Made by a program: the position numbers and the translations under genes. A stretch of 64,000 bases of DNA from CAG-411 sp050875145 (GTDB lineage: Bacteria; Bacillota; Clostridia; Lachnospirales; Lachnospiraceae): NCBI GenBank assembly GCA_050875145.1, contig JBNMLH010000013.1, positions 46,875 through 110,874 of the forward strand, written 5' to 3'. Shown piece after piece: positions 1 to 8,772 of this stretch; positions within the stretch are counted from its first letter, which is position 1; each line of letters begins with the position of its first letter. The notes under the pieces were generated by a model, which was not told where the DNA came from, did not search any database, and worked only from the letters and a program-made list of their open reading frames with translations.

Positions 1-75
1 GCCATCTTCGCGTTTGCCAACAATATCCAAAGATAAATTTAGTTTACCATAGGCCCTTTTTATAATTGTATTCAT
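1..75 (-). CDS. ispE: IspE N-terminus (partial, 4-diphosphocytidyl-2-C-methyl-D-erythritol kinase)
   Basis: Read on the minus strand, the first 25 residues begin MNTIIKRAYGKLNLSLDIVG and end KREDG, which is the characteristic start of IspE, the GHMP-family kinase of the MEP isoprenoid pathway. An AGGAGG ribosome binding site sits 7 bases before the ATG. The gene runs off the left edge, so the GHMP ATP-binding motif is not visible. It is divergent from spoIIR and has its own promoter in the shared intergenic region. Confidence 0.85.
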   Translation of the reverse strand, partial: MNTIIKRAYGKLNLSLDIVGKREDG

Positions 76-95
76 CGAATAACCTCCTAGTGTAC

Positions 96-107
96 ATTGT
101 ATACAAT
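96..107. promoter_or_regulatory. 12-bp palindrome, possible operator for ispE
   Basis: ATTGTATACAAT is a perfect 12-bp palindrome. It lies just downstream of the minus-strand -10 box, so it would straddle the start of the ispE transcript, a good place for a repressor. The same 10-bp core TTGTATACAA recurs at 4687-4696. GntR-type regulators bind short AT-rich palindromes of this kind, but no regulator is identified here. Confidence 0.35.
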
Positions 108-116
108 TTGTAAATA

Positions 117-125
117 ATTATACCA
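117..125 (-). promoter_or_regulatory. Extended -10 promoter of ispE
   Basis: On the minus strand the sequence reads TGGTATAAT, a perfect -10 box with the TGn extension. No good -35 box is seen, as is usual for extended -10 promoters. It lies about 40 bases upstream of the ispE start codon. Confidence 0.55.
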
Positions 126-137
126 CAATAAGAAATA

Positions 138-165
138 GTATAAAAGTGGTAAAAGAGGGAAGATT
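138..165 (+). promoter_or_regulatory. Candidate sigma-F promoter of spoIIR
   Basis: GTATA at 138-142 and GGGAAGATT at 157-165 fit the forespore sigma-F pattern (GYATA, then GGNNANANT), though the 14-base spacer is slightly short. spoIIR is a sigma-F-dependent gene in other spore formers, which supports the reading. It was matched by eye only. Confidence 0.4.
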
Positions 166-198
166 TATCTATATAAAATAAAAAAGGGGAGAAGTAAA

Positions 199-834
199 AT
201 GAGCATTATTGGAAAGGTAAGGGTAATTGTTATTGTATTGTTTTTAGGGGTGATTTTTGTTTTGAATGTTGGAAAAGAAGAAAAAAAGGTTGATGAATTG
301 CAACAGGGAATTGCAGAACAGGTTATTCGATTTCATGTGCTGGCAAATAGCGATAAAGCACAGGATCAAGAATTAAAATTAAAAGTGAGAGATGCAGTGG
401 TAGAAGAAATGCAGGGAGAATTAAAAGATATTTATACAAAGAAAGAAGCAGAACAGGTCATAAAAGAGAATCTTCAGAATATTACTAAAGTTGCGGAGGA
501 TACGTTACAAGAGCAGGGGTGCAGTGAACCGGTAACTGCATATCTTACTATAAATGAGTTCCCTGTTAAAAAGTATGGAGATACAGTTTTTCCGGCAGGA
601 AAATACGAAACCTTACAGATTGAAATCGGAGAGGCAAGGGGGCATAACTGGTGGTGTGTTATGTATCCGAGTTTATGCATGGTAGAGGAGGGAATGGCGG
701 TAGTGCCAAAAGAATCAAAAGATAAATTAAAAGAACAACTGAGTCAGGATGAATTTGCCTGTATAGATGATAAGAATGTTACAGTAGAATATCGATTAAA
801 AATAGTAGAATTATGGAAATCTATATTCAAATGA
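199..834 (+). CDS. spoIIR: Stage II sporulation protein R
   Basis: SpoIIR is the forespore-made secreted signalling protein that triggers SpoIIGA to process pro-sigma-E in the mother cell. The 211-residue product has an N-terminal hydrophobic segment (about residues 8-24) acting as signal or anchor. It also has the family hallmarks IRFHVLANSD near residue 43 and FPAGKYETL and GHNWWCVMYPSLC in the second half. A GGGGAG ribosome binding site precedes the ATG. It is the only clear sporulation gene in the window and shows that the organism can, or could, form endospores. Confidence 0.93.
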   Translation: MSIIGKVRVIVIVLFLGVIFVLNVGKEEKKVDELQQGIAEQVIRFHVLANSDKAQDQELKLKVRDAVVEEMQGELKDIYTKKEAEQVIKENLQNITKVAEDTLQEQGCSEPVTAYLTINEFPVKKYGDTVFPAGKYETLQIEIGEARGHNWWCVMYPSLCMVEEGMAVVPKESKDKLKEQLSQDEFACIDDKNVTVEYRLKIVELWKSIFK

Positions 835-865
835 TGCTATAAAAGGTGGTTTCCTAATTACTTTG

Positions 866-894
866 TTGACTATTTATTCTAATAAGGTTACAAT
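866..894 (+). promoter_or_regulatory. Sigma-A promoter of ddl-murI
   Basis: TTGACT (866-871) and TACAAT (889-894) are separated by exactly 17 bases, a good vegetative promoter 40 bases upstream of ddl. Confidence 0.7.
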
Positions 895-933
895 GTAATC
901 TAGTGAAAACAAGGTGAGAAAGGAAAGAAGAAT

Positions 934-1986
934 ATGAGTAAAAAAACAATTGCAGTTGTGTTTGGGGGACAATCTTCAGAACATGAGGTATCTTGCATTT
1001 CAGCCACAACTATTATAAAGAATATAAATACAGAAAAATATGAAATTCTGATGATTGGAATTACAAAAGATGGAAGATGGTTAAAAGTAAATTCAGTTAC
1101 AGATATTGAAAATGGTACATGGAGAGAGAGTAAAGTGACTGCGGTTATTTCACCGGATACAGCACAGAAAGGCATCCTTTATATAGAGGGAGATAAATTG
1201 ACACAGAAAAAGGTTGATGTGATATTTCCAGCCCTTCATGGATTATATGGAGAGGATGGAACAATTCAGGGAATATTCGAATTGTCAAAGATTCCATATG
1301 TAGGATGTGGAGTATTAGCATCGGCTGTGTCGATGGATAAACTGTATACGAAAATTATTGTGGATACTTTACATATTCGTCAGGCTGCGTATGTTCCTGT
1401 ATTGAAGAGAGACTTAGAAGATATGGAGAACGTGCTGTCAAAAGTGGAAGCAAAACTTTCTTATCCCGTATTTGTAAAGCCATCCAATGCAGGGTCTTCA
1501 CAGGGAGTATCTAAGGCACATGATCGCAAAGAATTGAAAGAAGCATTGGAACTTGCAGTACAGCATGATAGAAAGATATTGGTGGAAGAGACCATTGTTG
1601 GAAGAGAGATAGAATGTGCTGTTTTAGGTGGAAAAGAAGTGAAAGCATCAGGAGTGGGAGAAATTTTAGCAGCAGCAGATTTTTATGATTATGAAGCAAA
1701 ATATAATAATCCGGAATCTAGAACGGTTATTTCACCAGAGCTTCCAGAAGGTGTAGAAGAGAAAGTCAGAGATGCGGCGAAGGCAATATTTATAGCTGTA
1801 GATGGAGCAGGTTTATCAAGAGTAGATTTCTTTGTGGAGCAGGAAACAAATGAGGTTGTATTTAATGAAATCAATACGCTTCCTGGTTTTACAAGTATTA
1901 GTATGTATCCTATGCTTTGGTCAGCAGCGGGTATAGATACCAAAGAGTTGGTGGATACGTTGATTGAAACTGCATATATGCGATAA
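934..1986 (+). CDS. ddl: D-alanine--D-alanine ligase
   Basis: This is an ATP-grasp ligase that joins two D-alanines for peptidoglycan precursors in the cytoplasm. The 350 residues begin with the family's VVFGGQSSEHEVS loop. They contain the ATP-grasp segment YPVFVKPSNAGSSQGVSK near residue 175 and the metal and substrate end NEINTLPGFTSISMYP near residue 310. The length is normal. It is followed 18 bases later by murI, which supplies D-glutamate, so the two form a cell-wall precursor unit. A vegetative promoter lies directly upstream. Confidence 0.95.
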   Translation: MSKKTIAVVFGGQSSEHEVSCISATTIIKNINTEKYEILMIGITKDGRWLKVNSVTDIENGTWRESKVTAVISPDTAQKGILYIEGDKLTQKKVDVIFPALHGLYGEDGTIQGIFELSKIPYVGCGVLASAVSMDKLYTKIIVDTLHIRQAAYVPVLKRDLEDMENVLSKVEAKLSYPVFVKPSNAGSSQGVSKAHDRKELKEALELAVQHDRKILVEETIVGREIECAVLGGKEVKASGVGEILAAADFYDYEAKYNNPESRTVISPELPEGVEEKVRDAAKAIFIAVDGAGLSRVDFFVEQETNEVVFNEINTLPGFTSISMYPMLWSAAGIDTKELVDTLIETAYMR

Positions 1987-2004
1987 TCCATAAGGAGGAG
2001 AATC

Positions 2005-2826
2005 ATGGGTGAGAATCATATGCGTGAGAATCCCATAGGGGTATTTGATTCTGGTGTAGGTGGATTGACAGTAGCAAGAGAGATTATTAACCAGTTGCCT
2101 AATGAAAATATTGTTTACTTTGGTGATACGGCTCGTGTGCCATATGGAAGTAAATCAAAGGAAACTATTATCGGTTATTCTAGGCAAATTGCTCAGTTTC
2201 TGCGTACAAAGGAGGTAAAAGCCATTGTAATTGCTTGTAATACAGCAAGTGCATTAGCCCTAGAGACATTAAAGCAGGAAAATGATATTCCAGTGTTGGG
2301 AGTTGTGGAACCAGGGGCAAGAGCAGCAGCAAAAGCAACGAAAAATAACAAGATTGGTGTAATTGGAACAGTAGCAACTGTAAATAGTGGAATATATAGC
2401 CAATGTCTTCGTAAGATAAAACCAGAAGCACAAGTGTATTCCAGAGCTTGTCCGCTGTTTGTACCCCTAGTGGAAGAAAACTGGTTATATGACTCGGTTA
2501 CTATCGAGATTGCAGAACGGTATTTAAGTGAATTGAAGGGATATGGAGTAGATTCGCTTGTGTTGGGGTGTACGCATTATCCTTTGCTTCGACATACCAT
2601 ACAAAAAGTTATGGGGGAAGAGGTAGAGTTGGTAAATCCTGCTTATGAAACGGCGTTGAAATTAAAGGCCGTTTTGGAAGAAAAACAAATGAACCGTTTG
2701 GAATGGGAGCCAACAGAGCATAGATTTTATGTAAGTGATGGTGCAGAAAAGTTTAAGGCGTTTGCCAACACGATTCTACCATGTGATGTAATGGAGGCAA
2801 ATGTTGTAAATATAGAGCAATACTAA
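2005..2826 (+). CDS. murI: Glutamate racemase
   Basis: It converts L-glutamate to D-glutamate for peptidoglycan using two catalytic cysteines. Both active-site regions are present: FDSGVGGLTV at the start, ACNTASA near residue 75 and GCTHYPLL near residue 190. The 273-residue length is normal. AAGGAGG lies 6 bases before the ATG chosen. A second in-frame ATG five codons later is a possible alternative. It is co-directional with ddl and 20 bases upstream of the DUF1934-type gene. Confidence 0.94.
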   Translation: MGENHMRENPIGVFDSGVGGLTVAREIINQLPNENIVYFGDTARVPYGSKSKETIIGYSRQIAQFLRTKEVKAIVIACNTASALALETLKQENDIPVLGVVEPGARAAAKATKNNKIGVIGTVATVNSGIYSQCLRKIKPEAQVYSRACPLFVPLVEENWLYDSVTIEIAERYLSELKGYGVDSLVLGCTHYPLLRHTIQKVMGEEVELVNPAYETALKLKAVLEEKQMNRLEWEPTEHRFYVSDGAEKFKAFANTILPCDVMEANVVNIEQY

Positions 2827-2846
2827 GACAGAAAGAGGAGGTACGC

Positions 2847-3269
2847 ATGACAAAAGAGGTCATTGTATCACTACAGGGATTACAAAATGTAGAACAAGAA
2901 AAAGGAGAGCCGATAGAAACTATTTCTTCTGGTACTTATGTTTGTGAAGATGGAAGGCATTTGGTACAGTACGAAGAGGTGGATGAAGAAGACCAGGAAA
3001 TTACGAATGTGACGTTGGTTTTTGAAGAGAATCATGTGGAAATTATTAAGCAGGGAATGAGTAATGTGCAGATGGTTTTCGATACGATGCAAAAAACAAC
3101 GAGTTGTTATAAGACACCATACGGAGATTTAATGGTAGGAATTGACACAACAGATATATTTATTAAAGAAGTAGAAGATGTAATTGATGTAGTATTAAAA
3201 TATACGTTAGATATGAATTATAATCATGTTGCAGATTGTAAAGTTGCCATTAAAATTGCAGCTAAATAA
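2847..3269 (+). CDS. DUF1934-type beta-barrel protein (YwiB-like)
   Basis: This is a 140-residue soluble protein. Its pattern of alternating strands (vtlvfeenhveiikqg, then tpyGdlmvgidttdifi) resembles the DUF1934 family, small calycin-like barrels often found beside murI or argS in Firmicutes. The function of the family is not established. It has a good GAGGAGG ribosome binding site and lies in line with murI and plsC, so it is probably part of the same transcript. Confidence 0.75.
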   Translation: MTKEVIVSLQGLQNVEQEKGEPIETISSGTYVCEDGRHLVQYEEVDEEDQEITNVTLVFEENHVEIIKQGMSNVQMVFDTMQKTTSCYKTPYGDLMVGIDTTDIFIKEVEDVIDVVLKYTLDMNYNHVADCKVAIKIAAK

Positions 3270-3296
3270 TTGGGAAAATAGAAGCGAGGAAAAAAT

Positions 3297-4025
3297 ATGA
3301 GAATAATTTTGGTGGGGGTATTTTTAGTCTTATTTGCGATTATCAGTTTACCATTATATTTGGTAACCTGGCTTTTAGGAAAGAAGGATGAGAGATTACA
3401 GGTTGCATTTTCGCAAAGGATAGTGAAAGTTGCATTTCGTATTATATTTATACTGGCAGGAGCTAAAATTGAGTGCAAAGGTCTGGAAAATATACCAAAA
3501 GATGAAGCAGTGCTATATATTGCAAACCACAGAAGTTATTGCGATATATTAGCAGGATATATTACGACTCCTACTTTGACAGGTTTTGTTTCAAAAGATG
3601 ATTTAAAGAAGGTGCCTTGTGTCAGTCGATGGATGCGATTTTTGAAATGTCTTTTCCTGAATCGTGAAAATCCAAGAGAAGGAATGCAGACAATTCTTAC
3701 AGGAATTGAACAGATTAAACAGGGATATTCGATTTTTATCATGCCGGAGGGTACAAGAAATCGACAGAAAGAGCTATTGCCATTATTACCTTTTCATGAT
3801 GGAAGCTTTAAATTATCTACAAAGACTGGATGTGCAATTGTGCCAGTAGCTATGAAAAATACAGAAAAGGTAATTGGTCATCATTTTGCATGGCTATCAC
3901 CAACTAAAGTATCTGTTGTATATGGCAAACCTATTTATCCGAAAGACCTAAGCACAGAAGAAAAAAGACATATGGGTGTCTATATGCAGAAAAAGGTAGA
4001 AGAAATGCTTGAAAATATAGACTAA
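3297..4025 (+). CDS. plsC: 1-acyl-sn-glycerol-3-phosphate acyltransferase
   Basis: It makes phosphatidic acid at the membrane by acylating lysophosphatidate. A hydrophobic N-terminal segment (residues 2-26) is followed by the catalytic HX4D motif in NHRSYCD (about residue 77). The substrate-binding motif PEGTRNR follows near residue 150, with a C-terminal IVPVAMKNT segment. The 242-residue length is typical. It starts 27 bases after the DUF1934-type gene. Confidence 0.92.
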   Translation: MRIILVGVFLVLFAIISLPLYLVTWLLGKKDERLQVAFSQRIVKVAFRIIFILAGAKIECKGLENIPKDEAVLYIANHRSYCDILAGYITTPTLTGFVSKDDLKKVPCVSRWMRFLKCLFLNRENPREGMQTILTGIEQIKQGYSIFIMPEGTRNRQKELLPLLPFHDGSFKLSTKTGCAIVPVAMKNTEKVIGHHFAWLSPTKVSVVYGKPIYPKDLSTEEKRHMGVYMQKKVEEMLENID

Positions 4026-4125
4026 GATATGATATAGTTTTAATTATGTGAGTCGAGGAGATTATGATAGATAGTTAAAAAGTAGCTATAAGAATAAAAA
4101 TGAAAAATGTAGGAGGTAATTACAT

Positions 4126-4563
4126 ATGAAATGGCTGATTATTTTATTGGTTGTTGTAGTAATTTTAGTAGTTGCCTGTGTCTTACTTTATCGAAAAGGA
4201 AAACAGATGCAGGAACAGGCAGAGTCTTCGCAGGAGCAGATGCGTGCGGGATCGCAGGTACAGTCTTTGCTTGTGATTGATAAAAAGAAGATGAAATTAC
4301 AGGATGCCAATTTACCTAAAATTGTGATGGAACAGTCAAAATGGTATATGAAAAGAGCAAAAGTACCAGTGGTAAAAGTAAAAATTGGTCCTAAGATTGT
4401 TACAATGCTTTGTGATGAAAAAGTATATGATTTGATTCCAGTAAAGAAAGAAGTAAAAGCAGTTGTAAGTGGAATTTATATTATGGACATAAAAGGTGCG
4501 CGTGGCGGAGTAGAACAAAAGGAAGAAAAGAAAGGCTTTTTTGCCAGATTTAAAAAGAAATAA
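4126..4563 (+). CDS. Small membrane-anchored protein of unknown function
   Basis: The 145-residue protein has one strong membrane segment at residues 2-21, then a Gln/Glu-rich linker. A compact, lysine- and valine-rich domain follows (about 45-130), with KVPVVKVKIGPKIVTMLCDEK as its most regular part, and then a basic tail FFARFKKK. The arrangement suggests an inner-membrane anchor with a cytoplasmic domain. I do not recognise the family. The AGGAGG ribosome binding site and the terminator right after it support a real gene. Confidence 0.7.
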   Translation: MKWLIILLVVVVILVVACVLLYRKGKQMQEQAESSQEQMRAGSQVQSLLVIDKKKMKLQDANLPKIVMEQSKWYMKRAKVPVVKVKIGPKIVTMLCDEKVYDLIPVKKEVKAVVSGIYIMDIKGARGGVEQKEEKKGFFARFKKK

Positions 4564-4574
4564 AGATATTTTAT

Positions 4575-4625
4575 AGAAAGTGTTATATGCAAGCGAGAGA
4601 GTTTGTATTTGGCACTTTCTTTTTG
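4575..4625 (+). terminator. Rho-independent terminator
   Basis: AGAAAGTG (4575-4582) pairs with CACTTTCT (4613-4620), with extra pairing inside the loop, followed by TTTT. It closes the murI-plsC side. Confidence 0.7.
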
Positions 4626-4801
4626 CTTATTCGGGTAACGAGTCAAAGTTCATGCTTATGTGAGCATCCAGTCAAAGTTCTGCACTTTGTATACAAATTT
4701 TGGTGACAATTGTAATAACTTGAGAAAAAATAGAGAAAAACAACAATAACTACACAAAATAAAAAGTAAAAGTAAAAAGTTCAGAAAAATAGAAAAAACT
4801 A
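4626..4801. other. Non-coding stretch with short repeats
   Basis: No gene is seen. The element AGTCAAAGTTC occurs twice (near 4641 and 4671), flanking a small ATGCT/AGCAT hairpin. The palindrome TTTGTATACAAA lies at 4686-4697 and shares its core with the ispE palindrome at 96-107. The remainder is A-rich. Confidence 0.4.
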
Positions 4802-4830
4802 TTGCAAAAACAGGAGGAATGTGTCATAAT
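4802..4830 (+). promoter_or_regulatory. Sigma-A-like promoter
   Basis: TTGCAA (4802-4807) and CATAAT (4825-4830) are 17 bases apart. It would drive a transcript of about 530 nt ending at the terminator at 5322-5369. Confidence 0.5.
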
Positions 4831-4899
4831 ATTCGTGTAAGGAAAAGAACTTAGTTGACAGTATCGAACAAAACAGGTCAAAAGGGAGTATGACATGTA

Positions 4900-5274
4900 A
4901 TGCATAACAATCTGTTCAGCGAGTCTCAGAGCTTTTTCGGTAGCGGAAAGGGTAATGAGGATAAACTTACACTGAGAGATATCATAGAGACGGAAAACCT
5001 TGGGGAAGGTATTAGGTTGTAGGGAAGGTATTAAAAGGCAAATGCTTTTTAGATGCAAAGGGAGTGTTCGGAAGTTTCGGTTACAATATTCCATATCTAT
5101 GACAGAAGGCTCAGGAAAATGGTCAGACTCAGATGTATTGAGATACAGTGTGTGACACTGAAATGGGGAGATGATTTCAATACAGCAGAGAATGCCAACA
5201 AGGAGTTATATTATGATGCGAACAAAAAGGAAGGGCTTGCATCTCTAAAAAAGATCGTGTTATTTAAGCAGTAA
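4900..5274 (+). pseudogene. Probable decayed small gene(s) or unknown transcript
   Basis: The region lies between a promoter and a strong terminator but contains only short frames. One is a 40-residue frame (4900-5022, beginning MHNNLFSESQSFFGSG); the other is a 73-residue frame ending at 5274 (ending ASLKKIVLFKQ). Protein-like stretches jump between frames, for example GSGKWSDSDVLRYSV in one frame and KWGDDFNTAENANKELYYD in another. That is what a frameshifted gene looks like. A 19-bp tandem repeat (GGGAAGGTATTA at 5003-5014 and 5022-5033) sits at the break. I recognise no family; a non-coding RNA is the alternative. Confidence 0.35.
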
Positions 5275-5321
5275 AATGGAAGAAGAATGAAAAGACAATT
5301 TCTGGGGAGAAGATTGTCAGG

Positions 5322-5369
5322 AAAAAGAAGCAGACCATAATGGGGATATGGTTATGCTTCTTTTTTTTT
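5322..5369 (+). terminator. Strong Rho-independent terminator
   Basis: GAAGCA (5327-5332) pairs with TGCTTC (5355-5360), with an inner CCATA/TATGG stem, followed by nine T's. It shows that something upstream is transcribed although no intact gene is visible. Confidence 0.85.
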
Positions 5370-5435
5370 GTTGCAAATTTGTCGGTTTTGAAGAATTTAA
5401 TTCTGGTGTATGAGGAACGCACTGGATAGTTATGC

Positions 5436-5463
5436 TAATGTTTTAAAATAGAGTAGCCGAAAT
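5436..5463 (+). promoter_or_regulatory. Candidate sigma-D (FliA) promoter
   Basis: TAAT (5436-5439), 16 bases, then GCCGAAAT (5456-5463) resembles the flagellar late promoters found repeatedly downstream in this window, with one change in the -10 box. It would drive the large repeat protein and flagellin 1. Confidence 0.5.
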
Positions 5464-5499
5464 GTAACATAGAATATAGGAAAGGTGAGTGGGAAATCG

Positions 5500-8400
5500 A
5501 TGGAGATTGCAGGTAGTGTAAAATCAACAAATGCATGTAAAATCAGCATGTCCAGAGAAGGAAAATCCGGGATGGATTATACAAAGCTTGGCATGAAGGG
5601 CCAGATTATTGTAGGAACGATTGCTGGAGTATCCGAGAAGATTTCCATTGACTTTAATGGTACGCAGGTGCAGGTACCAAAAGGTGCAGTACACAATGCC
5701 AGGGAGGGCGAACAGAGAAGTTTTGAAATAAGGGATGTATCAAAGAATAGTATTGTATTAAAGGAAGTGGAAAATGGTATAGACTCTGATAGTGAAGCTA
5801 GGGGAATGATTTGCACTATAGTGGATAACGATCAGATGAATTTTGCAGATTACATGGAAATGAGTAATGGCACAGAGAAAGAACAGGAAACGGGCAGTTT
5901 GGATTCTGTGAGTGAACGTATGACTGGAGAAGATTGCAATGACATAGAACAAGAGGGTATGTCCATTGAAAAATATGAACTGGAACGTCTGGAACGAGCA
6001 TTAGAGCGTATCAAACAACAAAGGCAGGCAAAGCAGGAAGGTATTGACCAGTGTGTAGAACATAGAGAAGATTATCAGAAAGAAATTGAAAAAGTAAGGA
6101 TAAAAAATCAGGTGCAAAATATTGCTGGAAGTCCATTGGCAGAGCAGATTGCAAATGCTTTGACACAGGCAGATTTACCTGTGACGGAGGCAAATATAAA
6201 GAAAGTTTCCGGGGTTATGTACAGGGCAGCAGTTACACCGAATTTGTCTGAGTCTGCGATGAATTATATGTTGGAAAATGCACTGGAGCCTACGATAGAG
6301 AATGTATATCATGCACAATATGCAGGAAGTAGCAGTAAGTTTAGCAATTATAAGGTGGGGCAGGGAGTGTCTTATCAATCGCAGGTCGTATCTTATGAAA
6401 GTGATGCACAAAATGCACAGGCTTTTGATTTGACAGATACTTGGCAGGAAATAGCACCGCAGGCAGAGAAGATGTTGACGGAAGATGGTATTGAGGTAAC
6501 GGATGAAGTAATGGAGCAGGCAAAATGGCTGTTTGAACATGATTTACCTATTACAGGGGAAATGATAGAAAATCTTACTACGATGCAGGATATAAAAGAA
6601 CAGTATGATCCAGAGGTGGTATTAGAACAGGTGACAGAAGGAATGGCACGAGGTGAAAATCCAGAAGAGGTTTCTTTGCTGACACCGACTATGTCTTCTG
6701 TACAGCAGGCGGTTGATACATTTTTAACAAAGGTAAATGAGCAGCTTCAAGACTTATCAGAAAACGATTTTGATATTTCTGTTGTTACAAAACGCAGACA
6801 ACTGGAGGAAGTACGATTAAAAATGACTGCGGATAGTGCCAGCCGATTACAGGAAAAAGGAATTGACTTAAATTTGGAACATATAGAAGAAATAATTGAT
6901 GGGTTGCGAGACATAGAGGATGCATATTATCAAGGACTATTACAGGAGAGTGGCGTTGTGGATAGTCAGGAAAATATTGCTATGTTGCGTGACACGCAGC
7001 AGTGTGTACAATCCTTAAAAGATGCTCCAAATGTTATTTTGGGTACTACACTTGTAAAAAGGGCAGAAATTACGCTAGAAGAATTGCAGGGAGAAGGAGC
7101 AAAGCAGAGGCAAAAATTTGAGCAGGCAGAAACTGCTTATGAGACTCTTATGACAAAACCAGACCGTCAATTAGGCGATAGTATACAAAAGGCGTTTCGT
7201 AATGTAGATGCCATATTAGAAGATTTAGGTATGCAATCTACAGAGGAAAATCAGCGTGCGGTGAGAATTCTTGCACACAATACTATGCCAATTACAGAAG
7301 AAAATATATACAAAATAAAAGAGTATGATAGTCAGGTCAATAAGGTGATAAACGACTTGCATCCAGCAGTGACCGTAGAACTTATCAGGAGAAATATCAA
7401 TCCATTGCAGTCAAATCTAGATGAATTGGATACAGTGATTAATGGCATAAAAGAAGAACTTGGTATATCGGAGGATGAAAAATATAGTAAATATCTTTAC
7501 CAATTAGAACAGAGAAATAGTATTAGTCAGGAAGACAGACAGACATTTATCAATATTTATCGATTGTTAAATAATGTACAGAAGATGGATGGTGCTGCAG
7601 TAGGTTATGTGGTACAGACAGATAGAGAACTGACGCTGGAAAATTTGTACACTGCTATTCGTACCTTGAAAAATGGAGGCGTAGAAATGCAGGCCGCAGA
7701 TAGTACGGATATGCAGGATATTAAATATAGCAGAGGAACATTATTATCTCAAATGCAGGAAACCTTTTCTAATACGGAAGAGGGTGATATGGATATAAAG
7801 GCAAAATATTATCAGAATATAGTAGAAGAACTGACAGAGGAGATTTCACCATCTGGGTTGGAAAAAATGTTGACTGGAGAAACAGGACAACAAAAATTTG
7901 CAGATTTGATGAAGGAAAATGTGGAAGAATTACTTTGGAAACTTAAAGAAGCAAACAGACAGGTGGAACAGGAAGAGGGAAAAGATACTTCATACGAGAA
8001 GGAAAAGATAAAGATTTTACAACAAGTATCCGATAATAGTGATGCGGTTCTCTCTTATTTAAGAGCAGAAGGAATACCTGTTACAGTAGAAAATGTAATT
8101 GCAGCCAGTCAATTTGGAGAGATATATAAGCAGCTTCAAGACAAAGCAAGAAAATTGCCAAAAGAGCAACAAGAAGAGATAAACGATACAATAGATGGAA
8201 TGGCAGATGCTTTGGAAGATGCGGATACGATGCAATTACAGTATGAAAGATTGGAAAAGCAGGTAGAAAATATTCTACAGAATGGGTTTGCAGACAGACA
8301 GATTCATTCTATGGGATTACAGGAATTGCGGGTTATGGCAAATAGTGTTGGATTAGCCAGAAGACTGGCGGGACGACAGGATTATCAGATACCAGTTCAG

Positions 8401-8772
8401 ACAGGTGAAAATATTACAACTATGCATGTGACAATTTTAAATGGCACCGAAGAACAGGGCAAGGTTACCATATCAACAGACATAGAAGGCTTTGGAGAAA
8501 TTAGAGCAGAGTTTATGGTAAATGGAGATACGGTAGAAGGGACACTTCTTACCGATTCAAAGAAAGCATCGGAAAGTCTTCGTGACAGAGAAGGTGCGTT
8601 TGAAGATCGTCTGAAAGGACAAGGGATGGAACTTGGACGAGTGATTTACGGATTACATACAAGGAGCATGGAGGCTCATAATGTAACAGACATGGACAAT
8701 AAAAAAAATGCTGCAAAATTATATGCGGTAGCAAAAACATTTGTGAAACATATAGCGGCGTGTGTAGAGTAA
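5500..8772 (+). CDS. Large modular flagellar-region protein with FliK-like C-terminus
   Basis: About 1090 residues, hydrophilic, no signal peptide and no membrane segment. It carries at least eight spaced copies of a P-[VI]-T-x-E-N-[IV] module, near residues 226, 262, 329, 348, 595, 622, 708 and 858. Examples are LPVTEANI, MPITEENI and IPVTVENV, each starting a helix. The last 100 residues (LNGTEEQGKVTISTDIEGFG, then LRDREGAFEDRLKGQGMELG) look like the C-terminal domain of the hook-length protein FliK. A role as a FliK-like secreted ruler or a flagellar regulator is therefore inferred, not shown. I choose ATG 5500 (AAGGTGAG about 10 bases upstream) over GTG 5485, whose ribosome binding site would be too close. 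It is followed 43 bases later by flagellin 1. Confidence 0.75.
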   Translation: MEIAGSVKSTNACKISMSREGKSGMDYTKLGMKGQIIVGTIAGVSEKISIDFNGTQVQVPKGAVHNAREGEQRSFEIRDVSKNSIVLKEVENGIDSDSEARGMICTIVDNDQMNFADYMEMSNGTEKEQETGSLDSVSERMTGEDCNDIEQEGMSIEKYELERLERALERIKQQRQAKQEGIDQCVEHREDYQKEIEKVRIKNQVQNIAGSPLAEQIANALTQADLPVTEANIKKVSGVMYRAAVTPNLSESAMNYMLENALEPTIENVYHAQYAGSSSKFSNYKVGQGVSYQSQVVSYESDAQNAQAFDLTDTWQEIAPQAEKMLTEDGIEVTDEVMEQAKWLFEHDLPITGEMIENLTTMQDIKEQYDPEVVLEQVTEGMARGENPEEVSLLTPTMSSVQQAVDTFLTKVNEQLQDLSENDFDISVVTKRRQLEEVRLKMTADSASRLQEKGIDLNLEHIEEIIDGLRDIEDAYYQGLLQESGVVDSQENIAMLRDTQQCVQSLKDAPNVILGTTLVKRAEITLEELQGEGAKQRQKFEQAETAYETLMTKPDRQLGDSIQKAFRNVDAILEDLGMQSTEENQRAVRILAHNTMPITEENIYKIKEYDSQVNKVINDLHPAVTVELIRRNINPLQSNLDELDTVINGIKEELGISEDEKYSKYLYQLEQRNSISQEDRQTFINIYRLLNNVQKMDGAAVGYVVQTDRELTLENLYTAIRTLKNGGVEMQAADSTDMQDIKYSRGTLLSQMQETFSNTEEGDMDIKAKYYQNIVEELTEEISPSGLEKMLTGETGQQKFADLMKENVEELLWKLKEANRQVEQEEGKDTSYEKEKIKILQQVSDNSDAVLSYLRAEGIPVTVENVIAASQFGEIYKQLQDKARKLPKEQQEEINDTIDGMADALEDADTMQLQYERLEKQVENILQNGFADRQIHSMGLQELRVMANSVGLARRLAGRQDYQIPVQTGENITTMHVTILNGTEEQGKVTISTDIEGFGEIRAEFMVNGDTVEGTLLTDSKKASESLRDREGAFEDRLKGQGMELGRVIYGLHTRSMEAHNVTDMDNKKNAAKLYAVAKTFVKHIAACVE

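Noticed and set aside
5053..5274. A 73-residue open frame as a normal gene
   Set aside because: Weak ribosome binding site, and protein-like stretches continue in other frames on both sides; treated as part of a decayed region.
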